A stretch of 64,000 bases of DNA from Nevskia soli DSM 19509 (lineage in GTDB: Bacteria; Pseudomonadota; Gammaproteobacteria; Nevskiales; Nevskiaceae), in assembly GCF_000711955.1 (NCBI RefSeq), contig NZ_JONR01000025.1, forward strand, positions 30,041 to 94,040. The letters are read 5' to 3'. Made by a program: the position numbers and the translations under genes. Every line of letters starts with the position of its first letter. Position 1 is the stretch's first letter. Below the pieces are notes generated by a model. It made no database searches. It saw nothing but the letters and a program-made list of their open reading frames with translations, and was not told the origin of the DNA. Shown here piece after piece: positions 17,090 through 26,169 of this stretch.

Positions 17090-17224
17090 CGACGGCAGGA
17101 CCCCGGCTGCGGATACGACCCGGGGTCCACAAGGGCGCGCATCATAGCCGTTCCGGGGCGATTCGACCGGCCGTTTCCGGACCGGGAACAGGCTCTTCAG
17201 GCCTTTTGCACCAGCCTCGCGGAA

Positions 17225-18853
17225 TCAGCCGTCGCGCAGCATTTCCCGCGCACAGTTCCAGCCCGGCGCGCCGCTGACGCCGCCGCCCGGATGCGCGGCC
17301 GCGCCGCAGATATAAAGGCCAGCCACAGGGGTGCGGTAGTCGCTCCAGCCCGGTACCGGCCTGAAGCTGAACAGCTGGTGCAGCGGCATGGCGCCCTGGA
17401 AGATGTTGCCGCCGGTGAGACGGAAACGGCGCTCCAAGTCTAGCGGCGTGAGCACTTGCCGGTGCAGTACAGAAGCGCGGAAATTCGGCGCGTACAGTGT
17501 GGCGGCATCGATGCAGCGCTCGGCGAAGGCATTGCCGATGGCGTCCCAGCCGCCCTCGATTTCCGGGGCCAGCTGGTACGGCGCGTACTGCACGAACATC
17601 TGCACGATGTGGTGCCCTTCCGGCGCCAGGGTGCGGTCGACCGAGGTGGGAATGGTCAGCTCCAGCACCGGCTCGCGCGAGGGATGGCCGTACTTGGCAT
17701 CGTCGTAGGCGCGTTCCAGGTACTCCATGGTCGGGCTGATGTGGATGGTGCCGCGGTGCTGCGGGCCGACTTCGCCCTTGCCGGGCAGGCAGTTGAAGTC
17801 CGGCAGCTCGGACACCGCGAGATTGATCTTCATCGAGGCGCTGGAATAGTCGATGCGGCTGACGGCTTCGCGGAACGATTGCGGCAGCGTCGCGCCGCTC
17901 AGCAATTGCTCGAAGGTGATGCGGGCGGTGGCGTTGGAGGCGACCATGCGCGCACCGATGGTTTCCCCGCCCGCCAGCCGGACGCCGCTGGCCTTGCCGC
18001 CTTCGACCAGGATCTCGGCCACCTCGGCGTTGAGGCGGATTTCCACGCCGGACTCCGTGGCGGAGCGCGCCATCGCCTGGGTCAGCGCGCCCATGCCGCC
18101 TTCGACGTAGCCCCAGACGCCGCGCGCGCCGCCGGCGGTGCCCATGACGTGATGCAGCAGCACGTAGCCGGTGCCGGGGGCGGAAATCGGGGCATGGGTG
18201 CCGATCACCGCGTCGGTCGCCAGCGTGGCTTTCAGCGCATCGGATTCGAACCAGCGGTCGAGAATCGGGCGCGCGGCGCCGGTGATCAGCTCGGCCGACT
18301 GCGGCAATTCCAAACCCATGGCGCGCAGGGCCTTGTACAGGCGCCCGCCCCGCCCCAGTTCGCGCAGGCGCTGCATCAGGCTGCGTGGGCGCCAGTCCGC
18401 CGGCAGCGGCAGCAGATCGGCCGGCGGCTCCGCCAGCAGCGGTTCGATGCATTCGGCGACGCGGGTCAGCCAGGCTTCGTAGCGTGGATAGGCTTCGGCA
18501 TCGCAGGCCGAGAACTTGGCGATCTGTTCATGATTCAGTGCCTCGTCCGGCCCCATCAGCAGGTGGCGGCCGTCCGGCAGCGGCGTGAACGAGGACGGGT
18601 TCCGCGCCAGCACGCGATAGCCATGGCGCTTCAGCTCGAGGTCGCGCTCGACTTCGGGCAGCAGCAGGCTGACGAGATAGGAAGCCGTGGAGACGAAGTA
18701 GCCGGGCGCGATCTCGTCGGTGACGGCGGCGCCGCCGACCACGCCCTGCCGTTCCAGCACCAGCACGCGCTTGCCGCCGCGGGCGAGGTAGCTGGCGCAG
18801 ACCAGGCCGTTGTGGCCGCCGCCGATGATGATGCAGTCGTAGTGTTGGGTCAT
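17225..18853 (-). CDS. FAD-dependent oxidoreductase, PYROXD2/phytoene desaturase-like
   Basis: A 542-aa flavoprotein. The N-terminal dinucleotide-binding motif CIIIGGGHNGLVCASYLARG is followed by VLVLERQGVVGGAAVTDE, typical of the CrtI/PYROXD2 superfamily. The C-terminal FAD segment GLYICGAAAHPGGGVSGAPG is also intact. The absence of other carotenoid genes and the PYROXD2-like C-terminus argue against a carotenoid role. Start ATG 18853 places the GGGHNG motif about 10 residues in; an extra 24 in-frame codons upstream lack conservation. Physiological substrate unknown. Confidence 0.88.
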   Translation of the reverse strand: MTQHYDCIIIGGGHNGLVCASYLARGGKRVLVLERQGVVGGAAVTDEIAPGYFVSTASYLVSLLLPEVERDLELKRHGYRVLARNPSSFTPLPDGRHLLMGPDEALNHEQIAKFSACDAEAYPRYEAWLTRVAECIEPLLAEPPADLLPLPADWRPRSLMQRLRELGRGGRLYKALRAMGLELPQSAELITGAARPILDRWFESDALKATLATDAVIGTHAPISAPGTGYVLLHHVMGTAGGARGVWGYVEGGMGALTQAMARSATESGVEIRLNAEVAEILVEGGKASGVRLAGGETIGARMVASNATARITFEQLLSGATLPQSFREAVSRIDYSSASMKINLAVSELPDFNCLPGKGEVGPQHRGTIHISPTMEYLERAYDDAKYGHPSREPVLELTIPTSVDRTLAPEGHHIVQMFVQYAPYQLAPEIEGGWDAIGNAFAERCIDAATLYAPNFRASVLHRQVLTPLDLERRFRLTGGNIFQGAMPLHQLFSFRPVPGWSDYRTPVAGLYICGAAAHPGGGVSGAPGWNCAREMLRDG

Positions 18854-19089
18854 GGGGTGATCTTGCCGCAGACCGCTGGTTGGTGCATCTCCAAGCGAAG
18901 TAAACCGCATCGCGGGACTTGCCAACGGTCCGTGCCCTCCTCCGACGCTCTTTCAGCGGGCGGATTCAATCCGGCGTGATATTTTCTCCAACGAAGAATC
19001 ATGGGGCCTGACCGAAGGAAAATTGCGTCATGCCGCAGCGGGAACGGTTCTCACTGTGGTTCAATCGGCGTCAGACCTCGGAGGCGGCA

Positions 19090-19737
19090 ATGCAGGAATT
19101 TCCAAAAGATATCTACACCGAACCAGAACCCAGTGTCGATACGCTCGCCAATCTGGGACCGCTGACCGGGATGGCCGGCATCTGGACCAGCGCGCAGGGT
19201 CTGGACATCAATCCGAAGGCCGCCGGTCCGGAAAGGCAGCCATTCGTCGAGCGCATCGAACTCCAGCCCATCGACGCACAGACCAATGGACCACAATTGT
19301 TCTATGGATTACGGTACCACACGCGCATCGTCAAACCGGGCGAAGTCGAGACCCTTCATGACCAAGTCGGCTATTGGCTGTGGGAGCCGGCCACCGGTGC
19401 GGTGATCCAGACGCTTTCCATCCCGCGCGGCCAGACGGCGATGGCGGTTGGCCGCGCCGCGGCCGACGCGAAATCGTTCCGCCTCGAAGCGGTTCGGGGG
19501 TCCGAGACGAACGGGATCATTTCCAACCCGTTTCTTGAGTACGCCTTCCGGACCATTAGCTATGCAATCACCGTAACGATCCATGCCGACGGCACCTGGT
19601 CTTATGAGCAGGACACGGTTCTGATCATCCCGGGACAGGCGGAGCCGTTTCACCATACGGATCGCAACACGCTGCGAAAGATCGGCGAACCCACGCCGAA
19701 TCCCACGGCGCAGGCTGCGGCTGGCCGCAGCCGTTAG
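19090..19737 (+). CDS. Haem-binding beta-barrel (nitrobindin/THAP4-like) protein
   Basis: A 215-aa product with the FABP-like fold signature LGPLTGMAGIWTSAQGLD and later GYWLWEPATGAVIQTLSIPRG, matching the DUF1794/nitrobindin-like group. Such proteins carry haem or a hydrophobic ligand in a ten-stranded barrel. Start ATG 19090 is chosen because a GGAGG Shine-Dalgarno lies 5 nt upstream (19080-19084); an in-frame ATG at 19030 would add 20 residues. It leads a run of small plus-strand genes (VOC, SnoaL-like). Ligand and role are unknown. Confidence 0.72.
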   Translation: MQEFPKDIYTEPEPSVDTLANLGPLTGMAGIWTSAQGLDINPKAAGPERQPFVERIELQPIDAQTNGPQLFYGLRYHTRIVKPGEVETLHDQVGYWLWEPATGAVIQTLSIPRGQTAMAVGRAAADAKSFRLEAVRGSETNGIISNPFLEYAFRTISYAITVTIHADGTWSYEQDTVLIIPGQAEPFHHTDRNTLRKIGEPTPNPTAQAAAGRSR

Positions 19738-19785
19738 CGGACCGTGGCTTGGAGCACTGAGAAGAACAGCACCAATGAGGAACTG

Positions 19786-20178
19786 ATGAACAGCCAACAA
19801 AAACCAGGCGCGGTACTGTTTGCCAAGGACATCGTGCGTATTGCCAGGTTCTATGCCGAGCTTGTTCCCATGACGGCCACCCTGACCCAGCCTGACCTGA
19901 TCGTCCTGGAGTCCGCCCATTTCCAGCTCGTGGTTCATCCGATTCCGAAGCAGATTGCCAAGTCGATCAAGATCGCCTCACCACCCGTGCGGCGTACCGA
20001 CGTTCCGGCGAAGCTGATCTTTCCGGTTGCGGATATCGCTGAAGTCAGGGCGAGGGCATCTGCGCTGGGAGGTGAATTGAATCCGCCAGCGAAGGAATTT
20101 GAAGCCCGGGGGTTTCGCGCATGCGATGGGCATGATCCCGAGGGGAACGTCGTGCAGTTCCGTCAGAGTGCCCTCTGA
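19786..20178 (+). CDS. VOC/glyoxalase-superfamily protein
   Basis: A 130-aa single-domain protein of the vicinal oxygen chelate fold: GAVLFAKDIVRIARFYAELV at the start and CDGHDPEGNVVQFRQ at the end, the usual beta-alpha-beta-beta-beta ends with the DPEGN turn and a terminal Q where many members have a metal-binding E. A GAGGA site lies just before ATG 19786. Probably co-transcribed with the preceding barrel protein and the SnoaL-like gene that follows after 15 bp. Activity unknown. Confidence 0.8.
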   Translation: MNSQQKPGAVLFAKDIVRIARFYAELVPMTATLTQPDLIVLESAHFQLVVHPIPKQIAKSIKIASPPVRRTDVPAKLIFPVADIAEVRARASALGGELNPPAKEFEARGFRACDGHDPEGNVVQFRQSAL

Positions 20179-20193
20179 GCAAGGAGGCCCGGA

Positions 20194-20634
20194 ATGAACA
20201 GCCCCGAAGATTCGGTTCTGCAAGTGATTGAGGCCTACAAGGCCGCGGTGCTGGAAAAGGATGTCGATGCGTTCATGCGCCTCTATGACCAGAAGGTACG
20301 GGTGTTCGACATGTGGGGTGTGTGGTCGTACGAAGGCGCCGCTGCCTGGCGGAAGATGATTGAAACGTGGTTTGGTTCGCTCGGCAGCGAGTTGGTGAAA
20401 GTATCGATGGATGATGTGCAAGCCACGGCCGGGCGGGAACTGGCGATGGTCAGTGCGATCGTCACTTATGCGGGAGTCTCCGCGGAAGGGGAGGAACTCC
20501 GCGCCATGCAGAATCGGCTTACCTGGGTGTTGAAGCCCGAAGGCGGCGCCTGGAAGATCGTCCATGAGCATACGTCGGCCCCGGTGGGGTTCGATGATTC
20601 AAAGGCGATTCTTCGGTGTGAGAAAACGTTCTGA
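20194..20634 (+). CDS. SnoaL-like/NTF2-fold protein
   Basis: The 146-aa product has the cone-shaped NTF2/ketosteroid-isomerase-like pattern: VLQVIEAYKAAVLEKDVDAF helix, LYDQKVRVFDMWG and WKIVHEHTSAPV at the end. Such proteins are commonly cytoplasmic hydrolase/isomerase-like or ligand-binding proteins of unknown specificity. AGGAGG lies before the ATG. It follows the VOC gene in the same strand and spacing, suggesting one operon. Confidence 0.78.
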   Translation: MNSPEDSVLQVIEAYKAAVLEKDVDAFMRLYDQKVRVFDMWGVWSYEGAAAWRKMIETWFGSLGSELVKVSMDDVQATAGRELAMVSAIVTYAGVSAEGEELRAMQNRLTWVLKPEGGAWKIVHEHTSAPVGFDDSKAILRCEKTF

Positions 20635-20740
20635 GGTGCATTGCGGCAGTGACTCCCAACCCTTCGATCGGGTCGATGTTCATCGGCAAACCCAGTCCAT
20701 CCTTCTATTGAAAGCCGAAGCTCAACGTCAGACATCTCTC

Positions 20741-21028
20741 ATGACATATCAAGATGGTTACGCGATAGAACTCGGCGATGTTGTTTGTGTTCCTGTGCCC
20801 GGTGGTACGGCCAAGGCACGCGTGGTCATGCTCGGTGCCACCTATGAGCACTTAGATATCGACAAACAATTTCTTTCGTGGGTAAAAGAAAAGAAGGTGC
20901 TAGACGCGTCCTCTATTGTTATTGAATGGCTTGGTCCAAATCCGTTTGCTCACAATGATCCTCGTCATGCACCAGTGGGAAACTACATGTTCTCCCCGGT
21001 GGATGAACACGTTCAGCGCATTGCCTGA
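20741..21028 (+). CDS. AT-rich orphan small protein (95 aa)
   Basis: A 95-aa protein of unknown family. It starts with TYQDGYAIELGDVVCVPVPG, an SH3-like or KOW-like beta pattern (GDVVCVPVPGGTAKARVVML), and has an aromatic/acidic C-terminal half. Its base composition is clearly lower in G+C than its neighbours (many AT-ending codons such as ATT, GTT, TTG, CAA), suggesting recent transfer. It lies between the SnoaL-like gene and map, without a convincing Shine-Dalgarno. An immunity-protein-like role is possible but unsupported by neighbours. Confidence 0.6.
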   Translation: MTYQDGYAIELGDVVCVPVPGGTAKARVVMLGATYEHLDIDKQFLSWVKEKKVLDASSIVIEWLGPNPFAHNDPRHAPVGNYMFSPVDEHVQRIA

Positions 21029-21069
21029 CCATGCTCTCAATTGAACTTTAGCTTTCACAAGGAAATCAC

Positions 21070-21816
21070 ATGACCATCGAAACTCAAGACGACATCGTGG
21101 CGCTGAAGCGGATCGGCAGGATCGTTTCTGTCGTGCTGCAGAAGATGCTCGACGCGGCGGAACCGGGCATGACCACCCGGGAGCTCGACTCGCTGGGCGA
21201 GCGGCTGCTGGCGGAACAGGGCGCACGCTCGGCGCCGAAACTGACCTACAACTTCCCGGGGACGACCTGCATCAGCATCAATGAAGAGGCTGCGCATGGA
21301 GTGCCCGGAGACCGGATCATCCGGGCCGGCGATGTGCTCAATGTGGATGTTTCGGCGGAACTCGATGGCTACTTCGCGGACACCGGCGGCACGGCCGTGG
21401 TGCCTCCCACCAATCCGCTGAAGACCCGGCTTTGTCACGCCACCCGCTCCTCCCTCAACGAGGCGATGAAATGCGCCCGCGCGGGCAAGCCGATCAATGG
21501 CATCGGCGCGGCCATCCAGCGCACCGCCAGGACCTACGGCTTCAGGATCATCGAGAACCTGGGAAGCCATGGGGTTGGCCGCGCGCTGCACGAGGCGCCG
21601 GAGCATATTCCGGGGTATTTCGATCCATCGGACCGGCGTGTCCTGAAGGAAGGGATGGTCATTACCATCGAACCGTTCCTGTCGACAAAAAGCCGCATGG
21701 TTACCGAGGCTTCCGATGGGTGGACGCTGGTGGGCGCCAGCGGCAATCTTTCCGCGCAGTACGAGCACACCATGATCATCACGAAGGGCGAGCCGATTGT
21801 GGTTACGCGGCATTGA
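21070..21816 (+). CDS. map: Methionine aminopeptidase, type I
   Basis: Removes N-terminal methionine from nascent proteins. The 248-aa protein keeps all five metal ligands: D93, D104, H167, E201 and E232, and the substrate-contacting H76 in EEAAHGVPGD. It is compact and lacks the N-terminal zinc-finger extension of some forms. It is not next to rpsB, the usual site of the housekeeping map in this class, so it may be a second copy. A 638-bp repeat-filled gap follows. Confidence 0.93.
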   Translation: MTIETQDDIVALKRIGRIVSVVLQKMLDAAEPGMTTRELDSLGERLLAEQGARSAPKLTYNFPGTTCISINEEAAHGVPGDRIIRAGDVLNVDVSAELDGYFADTGGTAVVPPTNPLKTRLCHATRSSLNEAMKCARAGKPINGIGAAIQRTARTYGFRIIENLGSHGVGRALHEAPEHIPGYFDPSDRRVLKEGMVITIEPFLSTKSRMVTEASDGWTLVGASGNLSAQYEHTMIITKGEPIVVTRH

Positions 21817-22454
21817 TTTCGCTGTGAGCGAAAAAGCCGCGTTCCGCCTGCGGCGGAAGGGCGGCCCCGACACGGTGCCCGAGTGTAGCGAGGTGGGTGC
21901 GGGAGGGGGCGTCTGCCTGCGTTAGCTAAATTATCCCGGGGCCGCTGCGCCTGCTCCCGCACCCACGCTTCGCGGCACCGTGTCGCAGGCGCAATGCGCT
22001 TCGCTTATTCCACCCTACAATCATCGCCCAAAGTGAGTTCATTAAATCTTCAAATTCACCGAAGCCTGGATTCCGGCTTTCGCCGGAATGACGATGGGGA
22101 TGAGTCCGTGGTTGGCCCCTCCCTCGATACAAATCGCTTCGCGATTCACTCGGGACATTCGGAAAAGTACACCCGCTTCGCGGGCACTCGGGGCGAACGG
22201 AGGGTGGTATTGGTCGAGCGGAAAAGCGCCCTGCCCCGACCTTTCTCTTTGTCTACTTCGTTCCGGGCCAAGATTCCGGGGGCATGGTTTGATCCGGTTC
22301 ACCGTAGACGACCCAGGTGCACCGCAAAGTTGAAGTACGCAGAACTGGATTCGCTGCGCGGGAATGACGAGATTGTGGTGTGGGCGCGAATGGGCGAACA
22401 GCGGTTGAAGCATCGCGGATTTGAGTGGGCATCGGCGGCCACGGGCCGCCCTAC
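21817..22454. repeat. Gene-free repeat island with several hairpin families
   Basis: This 638-bp gap has no convincing gene. It holds, in order: a large inverted repeat (arms 21868-21879/21974-21985 and 21893-21905/21954-21966); a short GGCGCAATGCGCTTCG palindrome (about 21987-22018); a GGATTCCGGC...GCCGGAATGACG element (22066-22094); two tandem hairpins with TTC loops and CACTCGGG behind them (22121-22157 and 22169-22193); a second GGATTCG...GGGAATGACG element (22345-22370); and a GGCGGCC/GGCCGCC palindrome ending CCCTAC (about 22434-22454). The mixture suggests repeated insertion into a tolerant site. Confidence 0.75.
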
Positions 22455-23351
22455 TCAGGCAGTTATTTCCGGGGGGCGTTCGCGCATGGCGATGACGACG
22501 CCGGCGATCAGCAGTGCGGCGCCGGCGAGCACGGTCATGGCGGGCAAGGACTGGCTCCACAGTGCGCCGTAGGCGATGCCCGCAACGGTTTCGAAGACGA
22601 TCAATTGGCCCAGCAAGGAAGCGGGCACGCGGGTGCTGGCCATGTTCCAGGCGGCGTTGGCGGCCCAGGAGGTGATGATGCCGAGGAGCAGGCTGACGGT
22701 GATGAAGGCGGGCCAGGCGGCGTCCTGCGGCGGGTGCGGCGAGGCGGCGAACAGGGCCAGGGCGAAGGGCAGCGCGGCGGCGCCCTGGAGGGAGGACCAT
22801 TCGAGGCCGCCGACCTTGGGGTGGGCGCGGAGCCAGTCGGCGTTGATGACGCCGTAACCGGTCCACAGGGCCAGGGCGCCGAAGGCGCAGGCCAGGCCGA
22901 TCCAGTCGCCGCTCGCCTGGGCGCCCTGCCCCGGCTGGTTGGCGAGGAACAGGCCGGCGACGATCAGGACCAGGGCCACGGCGTAGGCCGGGGTCAGGCG
23001 CTGCCTGGCGCGCAGGCGGCCGGCCATGGATATCGTCACCGGCAGCAAGCCGATGATGAGGGTGGTCAGGAAGACGCCGGAGCGCTTCAGGGATTCGCTC
23101 ATCAGGGTGTAATAGAGAAGGTTGCCGGCCAGGGTGAAGAGTGTGGCGTCGCGCCACTTGCGGGCGTCGAAGGGCTGCGGGCCGCTGCGCGCACGCATCA
23201 CGCCCAGGGCGATGAGCGACCACAAGCCGTAGGCGATGTAGCGGCCGCCGGCCACCGCGGTGGCGGTCCAGGCGCCGACGATCAAGGGGCCAATGAAGGC
23301 GAAGCCCCAGGCGGCACAGGCGAGGATGGCGTAGAGCACGCCGGGATTCAT
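22455..23351 (-). CDS. EamA-family (DMT) transporter
   Basis: A 298-aa inner-membrane protein of ten helices in two EamA repeats: VLYAILACAAWGFAFIGPLI at the N-terminus, NLLYYTLMSESLKRSG in the first repeat and NAAWNMASTRVPASLLGQLI in the second. Distant from the YedA-like exporter at 16.1 kb. Start 46 bp after the aroC stop on the same strand, so it may be the last gene of prmB-aroC. Substrate unknown. Confidence 0.85.
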   Translation of the reverse strand: MNPGVLYAILACAAWGFAFIGPLIVGAWTATAVAGGRYIAYGLWSLIALGVMRARSGPQPFDARKWRDATLFTLAGNLLYYTLMSESLKRSGVFLTTLIIGLLPVTISMAGRLRARQRLTPAYAVALVLIVAGLFLANQPGQGAQASGDWIGLACAFGALALWTGYGVINADWLRAHPKVGGLEWSSLQGAAALPFALALFAASPHPPQDAAWPAFITVSLLLGIITSWAANAAWNMASTRVPASLLGQLIVFETVAGIAYGALWSQSLPAMTVLAGAALLIAGVVIAMRERPPEITA

Positions 23352-23397
23352 GCGCGGCGCACCGTGCGGGATGGGCCCGCGGCCCTCACTCCCCTCC

Positions 23398-24498
23398 TCA
23401 CTCCCTGGCTGCGGGGATGCGCGGGGTTTCGACCTTCACGTCGGCGTTCTGGGCGCGGTGGCGGAGGTAGTGGTCCATCAGCACCAGGGCGACCATGGCT
23501 TCGGCGATGGGCGTGGCGCGGATGCCAACGCAGGGGTCGTGGCGGCCGGTGGTGCGCATCTCGGTGGCCTGGCCTTCGCTGTCGATGGTCTTGCCCGGGA
23601 TGGTGATGCTGGAGGTGGGCTTGAGGGCGATGGAGCAGCGGATGTCCTGGCCGGTGGAGATGCCGCCGGCGGTGCCGCCGGAGTGGTTGGCGAGGAAGCC
23701 TTCGGGAGTGAGTTCATCGCGGGCCTGGCTGCCGCGCTGGGTGACGACCTCGAAGCCGTCGCCGATCTCCACGGCCTTGACGGCGTTGATGCTCATCAGG
23801 GCGTAGGCCAGCTCGGCGTCGAGACGGTCGTAGACCGGCTCGCCGAGTCCGGGCAGGACGCCGCTGGCGACGACGTTGACGCGCGCGCCGACCGAGTCGC
23901 CGTCGCGGCGCAGCTGGGTCAGGTATTCGTCGAGCATGGATACCTGGTCGGGGTCCGGGCAGAAGAAGCTGTTCTGCTCGACGGCTTCCCAGCTTTTCAG
24001 CTCCAGCGCATGCGGGCCGATCTGGGCGCAGTAGCCGCGCACCTGGGTGCCGAGGCGTTCGCGCAGGTACTTCTTGGCGATGGCGGCGGCGGCGACGCGC
24101 ACGGCGGTCTCGCGTGCGGAGGAGCGCCCGCCGCCGCGCGGATCGCGGCGGCCGTATTTCTGGATGTAGGCGTAGTCCGCGTGGTTGGGGCGGAACACTT
24201 CCTTGATCTTGTCGTAGTCGTAGGAGCGCTGGTCGGTGTTCTCGATCAGCAGCGCGATGGGCGTGCCGGTGGTGTAGCCCTGGTAGACGCCGGAGAGGAT
24301 CCTGACCGCGTCGGCTTCCTTGCGCTGGGTGACATGGCGCGAGGTGCCGGGCTTGCGGCGGTCGAGGTCGGGCTGGATGTCGGCTTCGCTCAGGGCCAGG
24401 CCCGGCGGGCAGCCGTCCACGACGCAGCCGATGGCGGGGCCATGGCTTTCGCCGAAGCTGGTGACGCAGAACAGTTTGCCGATGGTATTGCCGGACAT
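23398..24498 (-). CDS. aroC: Chorismate synthase
   Basis: Converts EPSP to chorismate, the last shared step to aromatic amino acids and folate, using reduced FMN. The 366-aa product has the signature GESHGPAIGCVVDGCPPG, RPNHADYAYIQKYG, DPRGGGRSSARETA and the C-terminal GRHDPCVGIRATPIAEAM. Full length. It follows prmB by 18 bp, the same pairing as in E. coli. It feeds both the Trp genes and folate synthesis represented elsewhere in the window. Confidence 0.98.
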   Translation of the reverse strand: MSGNTIGKLFCVTSFGESHGPAIGCVVDGCPPGLALSEADIQPDLDRRKPGTSRHVTQRKEADAVRILSGVYQGYTTGTPIALLIENTDQRSYDYDKIKEVFRPNHADYAYIQKYGRRDPRGGGRSSARETAVRVAAAAIAKKYLRERLGTQVRGYCAQIGPHALELKSWEAVEQNSFFCPDPDQVSMLDEYLTQLRRDGDSVGARVNVVASGVLPGLGEPVYDRLDAELAYALMSINAVKAVEIGDGFEVVTQRGSQARDELTPEGFLANHSGGTAGGISTGQDIRCSIALKPTSSITIPGKTIDSEGQATEMRTTGRHDPCVGIRATPIAEAMVALVLMDHYLRHRAQNADVKVETPRIPAARE

Positions 24499-24516
24499 GC
24501 CCGATGGTTTCCCGAA

Positions 24517-25452
24517 TTAATAGCCGCGCGCGTCGAGCCAGGCCAGCAGCTCGTCGCGATTGATCACGAAGACGCCGTCGCCGCCTTTTTCGAATTCCGG
24601 CCAGGCCACGGGGATGTCCGGGTAGCGCGCCAGGAATTCCTGCTGCGAGCCGCCGATTTCGCAGACCAGGATGCCGTCGTCGGACAGGTAGTCCGGCGCC
24701 TGGCTGAGGATGCGCTCGACCACGTCCATGCCGTCGGCGCCGGCATCGAGGGCCAGGCGCGGCTCGTGCTTGAACTCCGGCGCCAGGGCCTGCCATTCGG
24801 CGGTGGGCACGTAGGGCGGATTGGACACGATCAGGTCATAGCGGCGCCCGGCGACGGGCTCGAACAGATCACCCGCCACGGCGGTGACCTGCTCGCCCAT
24901 GTTGTGGCGGGCGATGTTGCGCTCGACCAGTTGCAGGGCGCCGGCGTCGATCTCCACCAGTTCCACCCCGGCTTCCGGGAAGGCGTAAGCGCAGGCGATG
25001 CCGATGCAGCCGCTGCCGGCGCAGAGGTCGAGGATCGACTCGGGGTCCACCGTCAGCCAGGGGGCGAAACGGGTCTGGATCAGCTCGCCGATGGGGGAAC
25101 GCGGGATCAGCACGCGCTCGTCCACCTCGAACGACAGGCCGGCGAACCAGGCCTCGCCGGTCAGGTAGGGCGAGGGCTTGCGGGTGCGCACGCGGGTTTG
25201 CAGCAGCTCGATCACGGCGATGCGCTCGCGCTCGGTGACGTTGGCTTCCAGGTAGACGGCCGGCAACTCGAAGGGCAGCTTGAGCGCCCACATGACGAGG
25301 TGGAAGGCATCGTCCAGGGCATTGTCGGTGCCGTGGCCGAAGACCAGGCCGGCGCGGTTGAACTCCGAGGCGCCCCAGCGCACCAGGTCGCGCACGCTGC
25401 GCAGGGCCTGGAACTCCGGTGAATCGGGCAATGAGGCGGGTTCGGGGGGCAT
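24517..25452 (-). CDS. prmB: 50S ribosomal protein L3 glutamine methyltransferase
   Basis: PrmB N5-methylates a glutamine of ribosomal protein L3. The 311-aa protein carries the PrmB/HemK N-terminal helical part, IPRSPIGELI, SAM motif I ILDLCAGSGCIGIA and the catalytic IVSNPPYV. The aroC neighbourhood and IPRSPIGEL distinguish it from PrmC, which is normally next to prfA. Divergent from the SCO gene over about 100 bp that are locally AT-rich. Confidence 0.96.
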   Translation of the reverse strand: MPPEPASLPDSPEFQALRSVRDLVRWGASEFNRAGLVFGHGTDNALDDAFHLVMWALKLPFELPAVYLEANVTERERIAVIELLQTRVRTRKPSPYLTGEAWFAGLSFEVDERVLIPRSPIGELIQTRFAPWLTVDPESILDLCAGSGCIGIACAYAFPEAGVELVEIDAGALQLVERNIARHNMGEQVTAVAGDLFEPVAGRRYDLIVSNPPYVPTAEWQALAPEFKHEPRLALDAGADGMDVVERILSQAPDYLSDDGILVCEIGGSQQEFLARYPDIPVAWPEFEKGGDGVFVINRDELLAWLDARGY

Positions 25453-25551
25453 TCGGGGGAATTTCAGTGTGGCAAGACCGGTATTTTATTAAAGTATGCA
25501 GCCTTCCGTTTATTGACCGTGCCGGACCGGTACGGCGGAGAATTCCACAAC

Positions 25552-26169
25552 GTGTCGAATCGTTCCTTGAGCCTGGGCTTGCTGGCGGCATTTGCCGTGC
25601 TGATCGGCATCGTCGCCGGGATGGTGGTGCTGCGGCCCGCGACCGTGCAGATCCAGTCTGGCACACTGCTGCAACAGCCGCGGCCGATCGCCGATTTCAG
25701 CCTCAACGGCAGCGACGGCAAGCCCTTCACCAAGGCCGACCTGGCCGGGCACTGGAGCGTGATCTACGTCGGCTACACCCATTGCCCGGACGTGTGCCCG
25801 ACCACGCTGGCGCAGCTCAAGGCGGTGGAAAAGGGCCTGGGCGCGGACGCGGCCAAGGTGCGCTTCATCTTCCTGTCGATCGACCCGGAGCGGGATACGC
25901 CTGAGACCCTGGGCCAGTACACCCATTACTTCAGCCCGGATTTCCTCGCCGTGACCGGGCCCAATGCGCAGCTCGACACGCTCGGCGCCAATCTCGGCTT
26001 CGTCTATGCCAAGGTGCCGGGCGAGACGCCGCAGAGCTACCTGATGGATCATTCCTCGGCCCTGATCCTGGTCGATCCCAAGGCCGGCCTGGCCGGCTAC
26101 CTCACCCCGCCCTTCAAGACCGAGAGCCTGGTCAGCGACCTGAAGCAGGTCATCGGAAAGCCCTCATGA
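25552..26169 (+). CDS. SCO1/SenC-type copper chaperone, GTG start
   Basis: Membrane-anchored thioredoxin-fold protein that delivers copper to cytochrome oxidase CuA. The 205-aa form has an N-terminal anchor (LSLGLLAAFAVLIGIVAG), the copper-binding CPDVCP motif in GYTHCPDVCP and the distal ligand His in MDHSSALILV. GTG 25552 is preferred (GGAG 11 nt upstream) over an in-frame TTG at 25513. The stop overlaps the next gene, PCu(A)C, as ATGA; the two act together in CuA assembly in known systems. Confidence 0.92.
   Translation: MSNRSLSLGLLAAFAVLIGIVAGMVVLRPATVQIQSGTLLQQPRPIADFSLNGSDGKPFTKADLAGHWSVIYVGYTHCPDVCPTTLAQLKAVEKGLGADAAKVRFIFLSIDPERDTPETLGQYTHYFSPDFLAVTGPNAQLDTLGANLGFVYAKVPGETPQSYLMDHSSALILVDPKAGLAGYLTPPFKTESLVSDLKQVIGKPS

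Noticed and set aside
23350..25422. A 690-codon plus-strand frame opposite aroC and prmB
   Set aside because: Antisense shadow; aroC and prmB are intact and conserved on the minus strand.
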